Translations under genes and position numbers: made by a program
The notes under the pieces: generated by a model
What the model was told of the DNA's origin: nothing
What the model saw: the letters and a program-made list of their open reading frames with translations, nothing else
The model's database searches: none
Assembly (NCBI GenBank): GCA_015660865.1
Contig: JACTUA010000006.1
Coordinates: 1-64,000, forward strand
DNA length: 64,000 nt
Origin: Methanomicrobiales archaeon
GTDB taxonomy: Archaea; Halobacteriota; Methanomicrobia; Methanomicrobiales; JACTUA01
Reading direction: 5' to 3'
Shown here: one piece after another, positions 51,297-59,471 of the stretch
Layout of the letters: each line of letters opens with the position of its first letter
Position numbering within the stretch: position 1 is the stretch's first letter

Positions 51297-52044
51297 CGTT
51301 TGAGTATTATTCAGTTCAAATTGCTGAAAAAACACAATTTGGATTTAATTTTTTTAAAAAATTATAAAAATCTCGCCCTTCCTCTAATCTAAAAAAGAAT
51401 AAAGTAAATCACCGACTGCAAAAAAAAGAACAGTCCACATTACCCTCAATCTGGAAAATACACAGCCAATTGTGTGTTATTTAAAAAAATGCATTACCAC
51501 TTGAATTAGCAGGTGTTGGCACGGGTTGTTAATCCTGCCAGAGCTTAGCAGATTATCGTCATTATCACAGGATGAGATCAGTTCTCACATTTATGATGGT
51601 AAGTCCCTCGGGAAGACCATAGGTTAATTCATCTGGAAAAACAGGTTTAGAATTATTTGATGTAGAGTAAAATATCATCTCCGACACAGATAGTATCCGA
51701 GGAATGGGAAACTGATATTTCAAGAAAATCGAACATATTAGCCGAACTTCCTCCCCTATGAATCACCACGTATCGATTAAAAATATAGAAAGTGTTGCAG
51801 AACCTGTCGAAACCTTTATGAATGATATTGGTTCTTTCTACCAAGTAGGGATTCCGGATAAAGGCGCTATTCAGCCATACAGTTCAACCCATCTGGTTGG
51901 TCATTCAGTCATCCAGTGGGGTCTTATCAGGATTACCGGCCTCATAACTCTCATCACCCCCGGAATTCGAGCGGGAAGAATCTGATTATCCTTGGAGCCC
52001 GAGATCAACAGACATAAAAGTGGAACGAAGTGAGGTTGCTCGTT
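51297..52044. other. 750-bp gap after the CHAT operon
   Basis: The first 70 bp hold T-rich tracts (around 51345-51370) suited to ending the operon's transcript. On the minus strand at 51570-51845 two overlapping frames read as protein (GGSSANMFDFLEISVSHSSD and, one base shifted, SKPVFPDELTYGLPEGLTII). They look like a frameshifted gene remnant, family unknown. ACATAAAAGT at about 52011-52020 is a possible promoter for the next gene. Confidence 0.4.
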
Positions 52045-53187
52045 ATGGACGTTGAAATCCGCCAGAATGTAGGTGTGAGAAACCCGTATGCCCTCATGGC
52101 CCTGAAGAGTTCATTGAAGAAGGGCTGGTGGAGGGCGAAGAGCCTTGAGGATGCGAAGAAAGATTTTCAGAAGAAGTTCAACAAGCCCTTCGAGAAACTC
52201 TTTGATCCTATCAACGACTCCCCTCTATACCATGGACTTCCCGGGGTATTCGGCACTGCTGTCCAAGCCCACGTTGGGGCAAAGACGGACTGTACAAATC
52301 TCCTCTCTGCATGGAAGAGAAGGGATGAATGGATCTACTACAATCCCACCCTGGACTGGTTTGATCCTATCCAGGGTTGCGTTGCGAACTGCTTCCTGAT
52401 ATCTGCCCTCTCCTCCCTTGCCTGGGTCTGTCCCGGCCTCATGCCCAGGGTTACAGGGAGGGACTCGAACAATGTCCCCTTCGACCAGTATAAATTCTAC
52501 CCTTCCGGTGGCGCTCAACCCACCTCTGTCACGGTCACGGAGCAGCTCCCGGTGAATGCGAACGAAGAGCTGGTCTATGCAACATCCTATACCCAGAACG
52601 AGATCTGGCCATCGGTATACGAGAAGGCGTATGCGAAATTCTGGGGATGCCCGGTCATAGATGGGGATGGAGACAAGCCGGACATCTCCCAGATGTGCTC
52701 CGGGAACCCCCTCACCGCCCTGGTCAATCTCACCGGCCTGGGAGCTGTTGCTCACCTTACTCAGGAGTTTAACTCGGGCAGTGATCTTTTCGTCGCTTTG
52801 AGCAGTCTCACCGAAGGGTCCAAGTGCAAATTCCCCATGGTCGGGTGGACCCACCCGACCGCTCCAGATGGGAGCGGCATCTCTTTTACAAGCGATCAGA
52901 TCGTGGCGAACCATTCCTACTCCATCCTTGGAACCTATATCGATCCGGCAACGAGCAAGAAGTGTATCGTCCTCCGAAACCCCTTCGGCCCCAACATGGG
53001 AGACCCGAACGTTCCCGGAGTACTATCAGGGACCTGGACATACAACCTTGCCTACTTCAGACAGGGGGGGGTAAGAATTACAATCCCGGTGAAAAGAACC
53101 CTTGATCTCACCTTAGCCGATGGAGTCTTTGCATTCGACTCAGATGAATTCATCAAATACTTCGAGGCCTTCGGGTACGTCACATGA
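52045..53187 (+). CDS. Calpain-like cysteine protease (family C2)
   Basis: A 380-aa cytoplasmic-type cysteine protease. The triad fits calpains: Cys116 in DPIQGCVANCFLISALSSLA (calpain QGxxGDCWLLAAIASL), His290 in VANHSYSILG, and Asn312 in VLRNPFG. The segment EIWPSVYEKAYAKFWG is the calpain WPxLLEKAYAK motif. There is no signal peptide and no C2L or EF-hand domain. The ATG at 52045 is preferred over a GTG at 52030 since GTGAGGT serves as its ribosome site. Its stop overlaps the next start (ATGA), coupling it to a huge exported propeller protein. Archaeal calpains are rare; the substrate may be that partner or a cytoplasmic protein. Confidence 0.9.
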   Translation: MDVEIRQNVGVRNPYALMALKSSLKKGWWRAKSLEDAKKDFQKKFNKPFEKLFDPINDSPLYHGLPGVFGTAVQAHVGAKTDCTNLLSAWKRRDEWIYYNPTLDWFDPIQGCVANCFLISALSSLAWVCPGLMPRVTGRDSNNVPFDQYKFYPSGGAQPTSVTVTEQLPVNANEELVYATSYTQNEIWPSVYEKAYAKFWGCPVIDGDGDKPDISQMCSGNPLTALVNLTGLGAVAHLTQEFNSGSDLFVALSSLTEGSKCKFPMVGWTHPTAPDGSGISFTSDQIVANHSYSILGTYIDPATSKKCIVLRNPFGPNMGDPNVPGVLSGTWTYNLAYFRQGGVRITIPVKRTLDLTLADGVFAFDSDEFIKYFEAFGYVT

Positions 53188-56100
53188 GCATTTCCTGCTC
53201 TCCAGGAAAGACGAGAAGTGCCATGCTCATGCAACGAGGAGGACTGGAGGTGCATATCGCGCGCTTCATCCTCCTCTTTATTCTCTTATCTTTTGTTCTA
53301 TTCTCTCCTTCAGAGGCGCATGAGTGCCTCATCACCGTCAATACCTCAGGATCGGATCAAATCGCACCTGCCATCTCCGGGGATCTCATCGCTTGGCAGG
53401 ATTACCGCAATGGAAATCCCGATATCTATCTCTACGATATTGCCACCGGGAAAGAGACCCGGATAACCCAAGATTCTTTTGAGCATACCTTACCTGCCAT
53501 CAGCGGATCCCTCGTTGCATGGGAAGAGAACCTTGGCATCGCATTCCTTCGGCTTCCCAACCTCGTCGAGGCTCCGCTGGCATCAAGCGGATTTACCCCG
53601 GCGACCTATGGTGACATGGTTGTCTGGGCCGACACTCGAGACGGAGATTCACATATTTACCTGTATAATACCACCGAAGGAGAGGAGGCCCCCATCACCA
53701 GCGAACCCGGTCTGCAGCAGATAAACCCGGCCGTCGGAGAATATGGCATTGTCTGGTTGAATACCTCAATAGACCCTGTCACTTATTTATACGGACCGGC
53801 CGATCTCTACTTCAATGCCACCCCTTCGGGTAGTGCACTTGGGTTCACCAACGGTTCCATCGTTACCGGGACAGCCAGCCCAATGTCTCCCCCGGCTATA
53901 TCCAGGAATCGCATCGCGTGGGCTGATAACCGGAACGGGGTCTCCGAGATCTATCTCTATGATCTTACATCAGGGATGGAGACGAAGATAACAGCGGATC
54001 AAGCAGAACAGATTGCCCCTTCCATCGACGGGACACGGGTCGCCTGGGTGAATACCTCTGACTCTGCAATATACCTCGGCCTGAACATGGCAGGCCTCGC
54101 CTCCCCCCGGTCGGTCATCGGTTCCGGGGGCGTGAACGACCTCCCGAGGATCTCCTCGGACCGGGTGGTATGGCAGAAGTATGCCGGAGGCCACTACGAC
54201 ATCTACCTCCATACCATCAACTCCCCGGAACCCTGTCCTGTTGCCACTTTTATGGCAAATGCAACCTCCGGTATGGCCCCCCTTGCGGTCCAGTTCAGTG
54301 ACATCTCGGGAGACCCGAATACAACCCACTGGTCCTGGGAGTTCGGCGATGGGACCACCGCCGATGGGCAGAACCCGGTCCACACCTATGGGACCGATGG
54401 CACCTACTCCGTCTCTCTCACGGTGAGCAACATGGTGGGGAGGGATTACACCACAAGAACAGATTATATCAGGGTCGGGCCTGTCCCTATCGTATCCTTC
54501 TTGGCGAACCAGACCTATGGGATCGCACCTCTTCCCGTTCAGTTCACCGATACCTCGTCCGGAAATCCAACCAGCTGGTCGTGGGACTTCGGTGACGGGA
54601 ATACCTCCTCGGCCCAGAATCCGATCTACACGTATCCGAAATGGGGAAACTACACCGTGAGCCTCGCTGCGACGAATATCAACGGGACCGGCACGGCGAG
54701 CATGCCGGGTCTCATCCAGGTTCTCAACGGGACCAGCCTCACTGCAACCACGGCTATCGATGGACTCCAGGGCGCTACTCTTGGCAGCAGGGATGTGGTC
54801 ACCCTGGACACCACGGAGAATCCCGGTTATACTTTTGACCCGAACAGCCCCTCCTCCTTCTCCTTCACCCCTCCGGCTTCGAGCGGCTGGCAGAGGATCA
54901 CCTTCTCCTCAACGGACGGGATCGGCTTTGCGAGAGATGCCAGCGGGAACATCACGGGAAACTATACTTCATGCACCCTTGAGAGCCGGGAGATTGTCCC
55001 CACCACCTTCGGGACAGGCGTCGGAAACAACCTCCCCATATCCTACCAGCTCCAGCTCGCCACATACCCCCTCCTCGGCGAGGTGAATGCGACCATATGG
55101 GAGGGGGTGATGAATGCCGATAAATATCCATTCTGGCATACCCTCGTTACCACGAGCACGCAGTTCACGAGCATCATGGCCACGGCATATACCCTTAATT
55201 TTACCACGAACATCACGGGTGCGACAGCGACCCTAAACCTCTCCGTAAGTTCGGATTGGGTTACAAGGAACGGAAACCAGAACAACATCACCGTCATCCG
55301 GCTCGGCGATGATCTGGTGAACCAGACCCTGAACCCCTCCGCCACCTTCACCGATACCGCGAACAACCTCGATTACTTTGTCATCCCATCACCGAACGGC
55401 CTCTCGAGGTTCGCCCTCGTCTCTGCCACAGGCTCCTCCAACCTGATCCAGATAGGGACCAGGCTTGCCACCCAGCTGATCCAAGGCTCGGGTATCGGGT
55501 ATACCAGCGGCGGATCCTCCGGGGGGGAGGCCCCTCCCCAGGAGAAGCCCCCACAGCCGGCGAAGGCGCCGGCCGAACGCCCGGCGGCGACATTTTACGG
55601 GGAGGGGAAAATCGACACCACCCCTGCAGGCATCGTCCGGGACCCTGTCATCATCACCTCCACTGACCATGGCGCAAGCCTCGCCATCGATGCAGGGACA
55701 GCGGCCTTTGACAGCATGCACGTGCCCCTTACCCTTGCCACCGCAAGGGCGGTCACAACCGGGTCGATCCCGGCGATGCCCGGGGGGGCAGGCATCCAGT
55801 TCACGGGGATGGCGTATGATATCGGGCCTGACGGTGCCACCTTCAACCCGCCTGCCACCATCAGCTTCACCGTTCCAGACAACCTGTGGGACACGAACAC
55901 TCAGTACGCTATCCGCAGCTACTCAACAAAGACCGGATCCTGGGATGGCATTTCCACGATGGCGGATCCCGGTACCCGGACCGTGAGCGGCCAGGTCTCC
56001 CACCTCTGCCTCTTCGGGCTCTTCACCGCTCCCCTGGCTGGTCCCGCAACCCCGGCTCCCCCCGTCAGGGCCTCAGCCGGACTGCCCCAAGCACAGCCAA

Positions 56101-56462
56101 AGCCCCTCCCGCGGACCCCCATGGGCACCTTCACCGGCTTGCTGGGATGGATCTATGCCGCTGCCATATCGAATATTCCGGTCTCCTTCACCATCGTTCT
56201 CTCGGGCCTTGCTGCCATCTATGCCTCCACCCGGAGGGCATGGCTCTCCCGGAACCGGACATGGATCACCCTCTACCTCATCAGCCTGACCGGCCTCCTC
56301 TGGGCGCTCTTCCTCGCCGCCTCTGATGGCCCGCCGTGGGAGTCGGCCTGGATCCTCATCACCGTCACCGGGCTGAACCTTATCGTCCATATTCTCCGGT
56401 TCGATCGGATCGATCTCTCCTCCCGTGCCCGTCGCGGCTATGTCGAGATTGGACGCCGCTGA
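53184..56462 (+). CDS. Giant surface protein: TolB-like propeller, two PKD domains, C-terminal helices
   Basis: A 1092-aa protein. A signal peptide (about residues 25-47) precedes a six-bladed TolB-like propeller (50-350) with blades like PDIYLYDIATGKETRIT and SGDLIAWQDYRNGN. Two PKD domains follow (about 352-435 and 437-515; hallmarks WSWEFGDGTT and WSWDFGDGNT). A long β-rich region with NxT sites (520-770) and a second module (800-940, ending VSHLCLFGLF) precede three transmembrane helices (about 975-1070) and a short basic tail. It overlaps the calpain gene by 4 bp. The propeller is closely like that of the protein at 3310. It is probably an adhesion or envelope protein; why it is coupled to a protease is unknown. 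Confidence 0.85.
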   Translation: MSISCSPGKTRSAMLMQRGGLEVHIARFILLFILLSFVLFSPSEAHECLITVNTSGSDQIAPAISGDLIAWQDYRNGNPDIYLYDIATGKETRITQDSFEHTLPAISGSLVAWEENLGIAFLRLPNLVEAPLASSGFTPATYGDMVVWADTRDGDSHIYLYNTTEGEEAPITSEPGLQQINPAVGEYGIVWLNTSIDPVTYLYGPADLYFNATPSGSALGFTNGSIVTGTASPMSPPAISRNRIAWADNRNGVSEIYLYDLTSGMETKITADQAEQIAPSIDGTRVAWVNTSDSAIYLGLNMAGLASPRSVIGSGGVNDLPRISSDRVVWQKYAGGHYDIYLHTINSPEPCPVATFMANATSGMAPLAVQFSDISGDPNTTHWSWEFGDGTTADGQNPVHTYGTDGTYSVSLTVSNMVGRDYTTRTDYIRVGPVPIVSFLANQTYGIAPLPVQFTDTSSGNPTSWSWDFGDGNTSSAQNPIYTYPKWGNYTVSLAATNINGTGTASMPGLIQVLNGTSLTATTAIDGLQGATLGSRDVVTLDTTENPGYTFDPNSPSSFSFTPPASSGWQRITFSSTDGIGFARDASGNITGNYTSCTLESREIVPTTFGTGVGNNLPISYQLQLATYPLLGEVNATIWEGVMNADKYPFWHTLVTTSTQFTSIMATAYTLNFTTNITGATATLNLSVSSDWVTRNGNQNNITVIRLGDDLVNQTLNPSATFTDTANNLDYFVIPSPNGLSRFALVSATGSSNLIQIGTRLATQLIQGSGIGYTSGGSSGGEAPPQEKPPQPAKAPAERPAATFYGEGKIDTTPAGIVRDPVIITSTDHGASLAIDAGTAAFDSMHVPLTLATARAVTTGSIPAMPGGAGIQFTGMAYDIGPDGATFNPPATISFTVPDNLWDTNTQYAIRSYSTKTGSWDGISTMADPGTRTVSGQVSHLCLFGLFTAPLAGPATPAPPVRASAGLPQAQPKPLPRTPMGTFTGLLGWIYAAAISNIPVSFTIVLSGLAAIYASTRRAWLSRNRTWITLYLISLTGLLWALFLAASDGPPWESAWILITVTGLNLIVHILRFDRIDLSSRARRGYVEIGRR

Positions 56463-56559
56463 AGCATCGGGGAGGAAGACCCATCTCCGCACCGCGCAGA
56501 GGAACCCCCCGGGTTGCCCTGGATCTTAACACAACCTTAAAGACCACCTGCAGGGCAAC

Positions 56560-56569
56560 CCACCGGTGG
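56560..56569. promoter_or_regulatory. Perfect palindrome before the HEAT-repeat genes
   Basis: CCACCGGTGG lies ten bases before the ATG at 56580. ACCACC at 56543-56548 also pairs with GGTGGT at 56565-56570. A TTAAAG box near 56537 is a possible TATA, placing the palindrome at the predicted transcription start. Confidence 0.4.
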
Positions 56570-56579
56570 TAGCATCGCG

Positions 56580-57548
56580 ATGCCCCTCCCCTTCCTGATC
56601 CGGCGCCCTCCTGATATCACCTCGCTGCAGGAGGCGAAGGATACCCGGGGGCTCATCCGGCTCCTCACCCATCCCGACCCTGATACCCAGTGGAAGGCGG
56701 CCGCGGCCCTGGGGACCCTCGGGGATCCCGCCCTCGAAGACCTCGTCAGGGGCCTCGATCACCCTGATGTGCGTGTGCGGCTCGGGATCCTCGAGGCTCT
56801 CGGGGAGATCGGGGATGCCAGGGCCGCCCGGCCCCTCCAGGTGATCCTTGCAGGGGACAAGAGCAGCGAGATCCGCTGGGCTGCCGCCCTCGCCCTGGGG
56901 AACCTGGGCGGTGCCGGCGCCATCCCCTCCCTGGTGAAGGCCCTCGGGGATCCGGACAAATACGTCCGGTTCGGTGCAGCCACAGCTCTCGGGAGGCTCG
57001 CATGGGAACCTGGCAGCGGCGAGGAGAGGGCCCTCTCCCTCATCGCGAGGCAGGAGTGGCCCCCCCTCCCGCCTCTGGGTTCGCAGGCTGTCGGGCCCCT
57101 GCTCCGGGCAACGCGGGACCGGGATCCCGCCATCCGCGCCCGGGCTGTCGAGATCCTCGGGGAGATTGGCGGACAGGGGGCAGGGGAGGCGTGCGGTCCC
57201 ATTCTCAGGGACCCGGATGGCGAGGTCCGCTGGAGGGCGACCCTCGCATTCCCGAGGTGCGGTATCCCCCTGATGCACCTCCCCATGGGCCTTGCCCGGC
57301 GGCCCAGGCCGGGGAAGAGCCCGGTGGTCGCAGCCTTCCTGAACCTCCTCTTCCTCGGCCTCGGATACAACTACCTGGGCAGGTGGTACGGGTTCCTCCT
57401 CTTCCAGCTGAACCTGACCGCGATCGTCCTCGCATCCCTCGTATGGGGCCCGCTCCTCCCCTACGCCGTCTCATATACCCTCTCGGCGCCCATCGCCGTG
57501 CAGACCTGGTACCAGGCACGGGGAATGCAGGAACAGGAGCCGGGATGA
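56580..57548 (+). CDS. HEAT-repeat protein with C-terminal membrane segment
   Basis: A 322-aa protein. Residues 15-225 form six to seven PBS-lyase-type HEAT repeats of about 31 residues (e.g. TQWKAAAALGTLGDPALEDL, VRLGILEALGEIGDARAARP, IRWAAALALGNLGGAGAIPS). After PRCGIPLMHLPMGLARRPRP come two or three hydrophobic helices (about 245-310), the first containing AAFLNLLFLGLGYNYLGRWY. This resembles a TM2-like or DUF5683-like hairpin. Its twin follows 14 bp downstream. HEAT repeats bind proteins, and the anchor puts them at the inner membrane face. Function unknown. Confidence 0.8.
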   Translation: MPLPFLIRRPPDITSLQEAKDTRGLIRLLTHPDPDTQWKAAAALGTLGDPALEDLVRGLDHPDVRVRLGILEALGEIGDARAARPLQVILAGDKSSEIRWAAALALGNLGGAGAIPSLVKALGDPDKYVRFGAATALGRLAWEPGSGEERALSLIARQEWPPLPPLGSQAVGPLLRATRDRDPAIRARAVEILGEIGGQGAGEACGPILRDPDGEVRWRATLAFPRCGIPLMHLPMGLARRPRPGKSPVVAAFLNLLFLGLGYNYLGRWYGFLLFQLNLTAIVLASLVWGPLLPYAVSYTLSAPIAVQTWYQARGMQEQEPG

Positions 57549-57561
57549 GGGAGGTACCTTC

Positions 57562-58521
57562 ATGAATCTCTCTTCGATCTTCCGGCCCGGGACCCCCGAT
57601 ATCGACGCAATGAAGAGCCGAAGGGATATCCCGGGCCTGATCGCAGCTCTCCGGCACCAGGATACCGATACCCAGTGGAAGGCTGCAGCAGCCCTCGGCT
57701 CCCTCGGCCCGGATGCCATCAGCCACCTGATCAGGGGGCTCGCGACCAGGAACAGGGCGGCGAAGCTCGGGATCATCGAGGCCCTCGGGGAGATCCGGGA
57801 CCCCCAGGCAGTCGAACCCCTCATAAAGAACCTCCGGGACCCGAGCGCGGAGGTCAGGTGGGAGGCTGCCCTTGCCCTCGGGGAGATCCGGGATGAACGG
57901 GCGATCGGCCCCCTCCTTCCCTGCCTCCGGGACCCGGATCGCTACGTCCGCTACGGGGCTGCCCTTGCCCTCCCGAAGCTGGGGTGGAAGCCGGCGAACG
58001 ATGAGGAGCAGGCCTACCGGCTCCTCGGCCTCCAGGACTGGCCAGGGCTAGCTGCCCTCGGGCCTTCGGCTATACCTGCCCTCAGCTTCGCCCTGAAGGA
58101 CCGGGAGAGGACGGTGCGGAGGAGGGCGGTGGAGATCCTCGGCGAGATCGGGGATACAGGGGCGATCCCGGCGATCATCCGCGCCCTCCGGGACCCCGAT
58201 GACGGGGTGCGCTGGCGTGCCGTCCTGGCAGGGCCGAGGTGCGGGATTGCTCCCATGCACCTCCCCCGCAGCCTCTCGCAGCGCCCCCGGGTGAGGAAGA
58301 CCCCCTCTGTCGCAGCCCTCCTGAACCTCATCCTCCCGGGGCAGGGCTACCTCTACCTCGGGCGGTGGTGGGGGGTCCTCGTCTTCCAGGTCGACATCAC
58401 CGCGACCCTCTGGCTCTTTGCCACGGTGGGGGACCAGCCCACCTACGGCCTCCTCCTCCCCCTCTACGTCATCCTCGCCGCCCATGCATGGTACCTGGCC
58501 GGAAGGATGCCCGAGATGTGA
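57562..58521 (+). CDS. HEAT-repeat protein with membrane segment, paralogue of the previous gene
   Basis: A 319-aa protein aligned with its neighbour from end to end: DTDTQWKAAAALGSLGPDAI, VRWEAALALGEIRDERAIGP, YVRYGAALALPKLGWKP, RCGIAPMHLPRSLSQRP and AALLNLILPGQGYLYLGRWW. A GGGAGGT ribosome site precedes the ATG. Tandem duplication made the pair; they have since diverged by many substitutions, so it is not recent. They probably form a hetero-complex in the membrane. Confidence 0.82.
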   Translation: MNLSSIFRPGTPDIDAMKSRRDIPGLIAALRHQDTDTQWKAAAALGSLGPDAISHLIRGLATRNRAAKLGIIEALGEIRDPQAVEPLIKNLRDPSAEVRWEAALALGEIRDERAIGPLLPCLRDPDRYVRYGAALALPKLGWKPANDEEQAYRLLGLQDWPGLAALGPSAIPALSFALKDRERTVRRRAVEILGEIGDTGAIPAIIRALRDPDDGVRWRAVLAGPRCGIAPMHLPRSLSQRPRVRKTPSVAALLNLILPGQGYLYLGRWWGVLVFQVDITATLWLFATVGDQPTYGLLLPLYVILAAHAWYLAGRMPEM

Positions 58522-58722
58522 AGGGAAGCCGTATCCGGTCCTCCAGCGAGCCCTGCCGGAGGCGATCCGCCATCCCCGGAGTACCGTGTCCCGCAAAAAC
58601 CTGTTTCAGGGCGTTAAAAACCAGGATACCCGCATTCCATCGATATTCATTCCCTGACCCCCGGCACTTTCGCCCCTCCCGCTCTCAGAGCTTTATGTGA
58701 CCGCTTCCCTTCACCCTTGACC

Positions 58723-59259
58723 ATGGAGTTCGAGCTTCACCCGTCGGTCACCCTCGAGAGCGGCACCTTCTCGGTCGTGACGGCACCGGAGGAGCTCGTG
58801 CTCCGGGGGCTGAACGGGACACCGGCCCTCTCCCGCTTCCTCTTCCTCTACGTCTGCGGGAACTACTCCCGGCTCCTCACCGGGATCCGCCGCCGTTCCG
58901 CCCACTTCGAGGTCCGGCGTGCCTTCACCCTCTTCCAGCTCCTCACCATCCTCAGGGAGGCGCACCACACCGTCCTCTTCGTGGAGCATGATCCGGGCCT
59001 GTACGAGGACGCAGGATCCCTCCTCCCCGAGGTCGCCGGGGCCCTCGCCGAGGCGGCGCGGACGGCCCTCGTAGTCCTCTACGCCCCCAGGCAGGACCCG
59101 ACACTCTCGGTCCTCGCACGCCGGGCCGACCGGGTCTTCTGCGTCGAGGCAGGGGAGAAGGGGCTCCGTGCGGCCCGGGCCGGCCGCGGCGGCCTCCCGC
59201 CGGGAGGGGACCAGACCACCCTGGAGGTGTTCGGATGGGCCGCTCCTTCGAGAGCGTGA
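58723..59259 (+). CDS. Degenerate RecA-like ATPase, first gene of the PolB2 operon
   Basis: A 179-aa protein with RecA/KaiC-like organisation: FSVVTAPEELVLRGLNG in place of the P-loop strand, LLTILREAHHTVLFVEHD as the Walker-B-like strand and ARTALVVLYAPR as the next strand. No GxxxxGK[ST] is visible, so ATP binding is doubtful. The ATG at 58723 is favoured over a TTG two codons before it. CTTTATG at about 58691-58697 may be its TATA. It overlaps the following gene by 25 bp. RecA-like partners are known beside archaeal PolB2 and, in bacteria, beside ImuB/DnaE2 (ImuA); a role in damage-induced synthesis is inferred. Confidence 0.65.
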   Translation: MEFELHPSVTLESGTFSVVTAPEELVLRGLNGTPALSRFLFLYVCGNYSRLLTGIRRRSAHFEVRRAFTLFQLLTILREAHHTVLFVEHDPGLYEDAGSLLPEVAGALAEAARTALVVLYAPRQDPTLSVLARRADRVFCVEAGEKGLRAARAGRGGLPPGGDQTTLEVFGWAAPSRA

Positions 59260-59471
59260 GGATGGGGGTGAAGGAGCTCTCCGGGCGCTGGCTCCGGGCG
59301 AGGCGGGCCCTCCCGAAGGAGGACCAGGCCTATGCCGAGAACCTGGCGGAGATGGCGAAGCGCCACGCGAGCGAGGGGTTCTACACCTTCGACGACCCTC
59401 TCGAGGCCGCCGTCTTCTCGGTGCTCATCGAGATCCTGAAAAAGCTGGACGCGGACGATGTGGATCCTTGA
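59235..59471 (+). CDS. 78-aa helical protein between RecA-like and PolB2 genes
   Basis: A small, highly charged helical protein: VKELSGRWLRARRALPKEDQ then AYAENLAEMAKRH, with DDPLEAAVFSVLIEILKKLD at the end. It has no Cys and no known motif. It overlaps both neighbours (25 bp and 14 bp), so all three are made together. It probably serves as a subunit or adaptor of the polymerase complex. Confidence 0.7.
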   Translation: MGRSFESVRMGVKELSGRWLRARRALPKEDQAYAENLAEMAKRHASEGFYTFDDPLEAAVFSVLIEILKKLDADDVDP

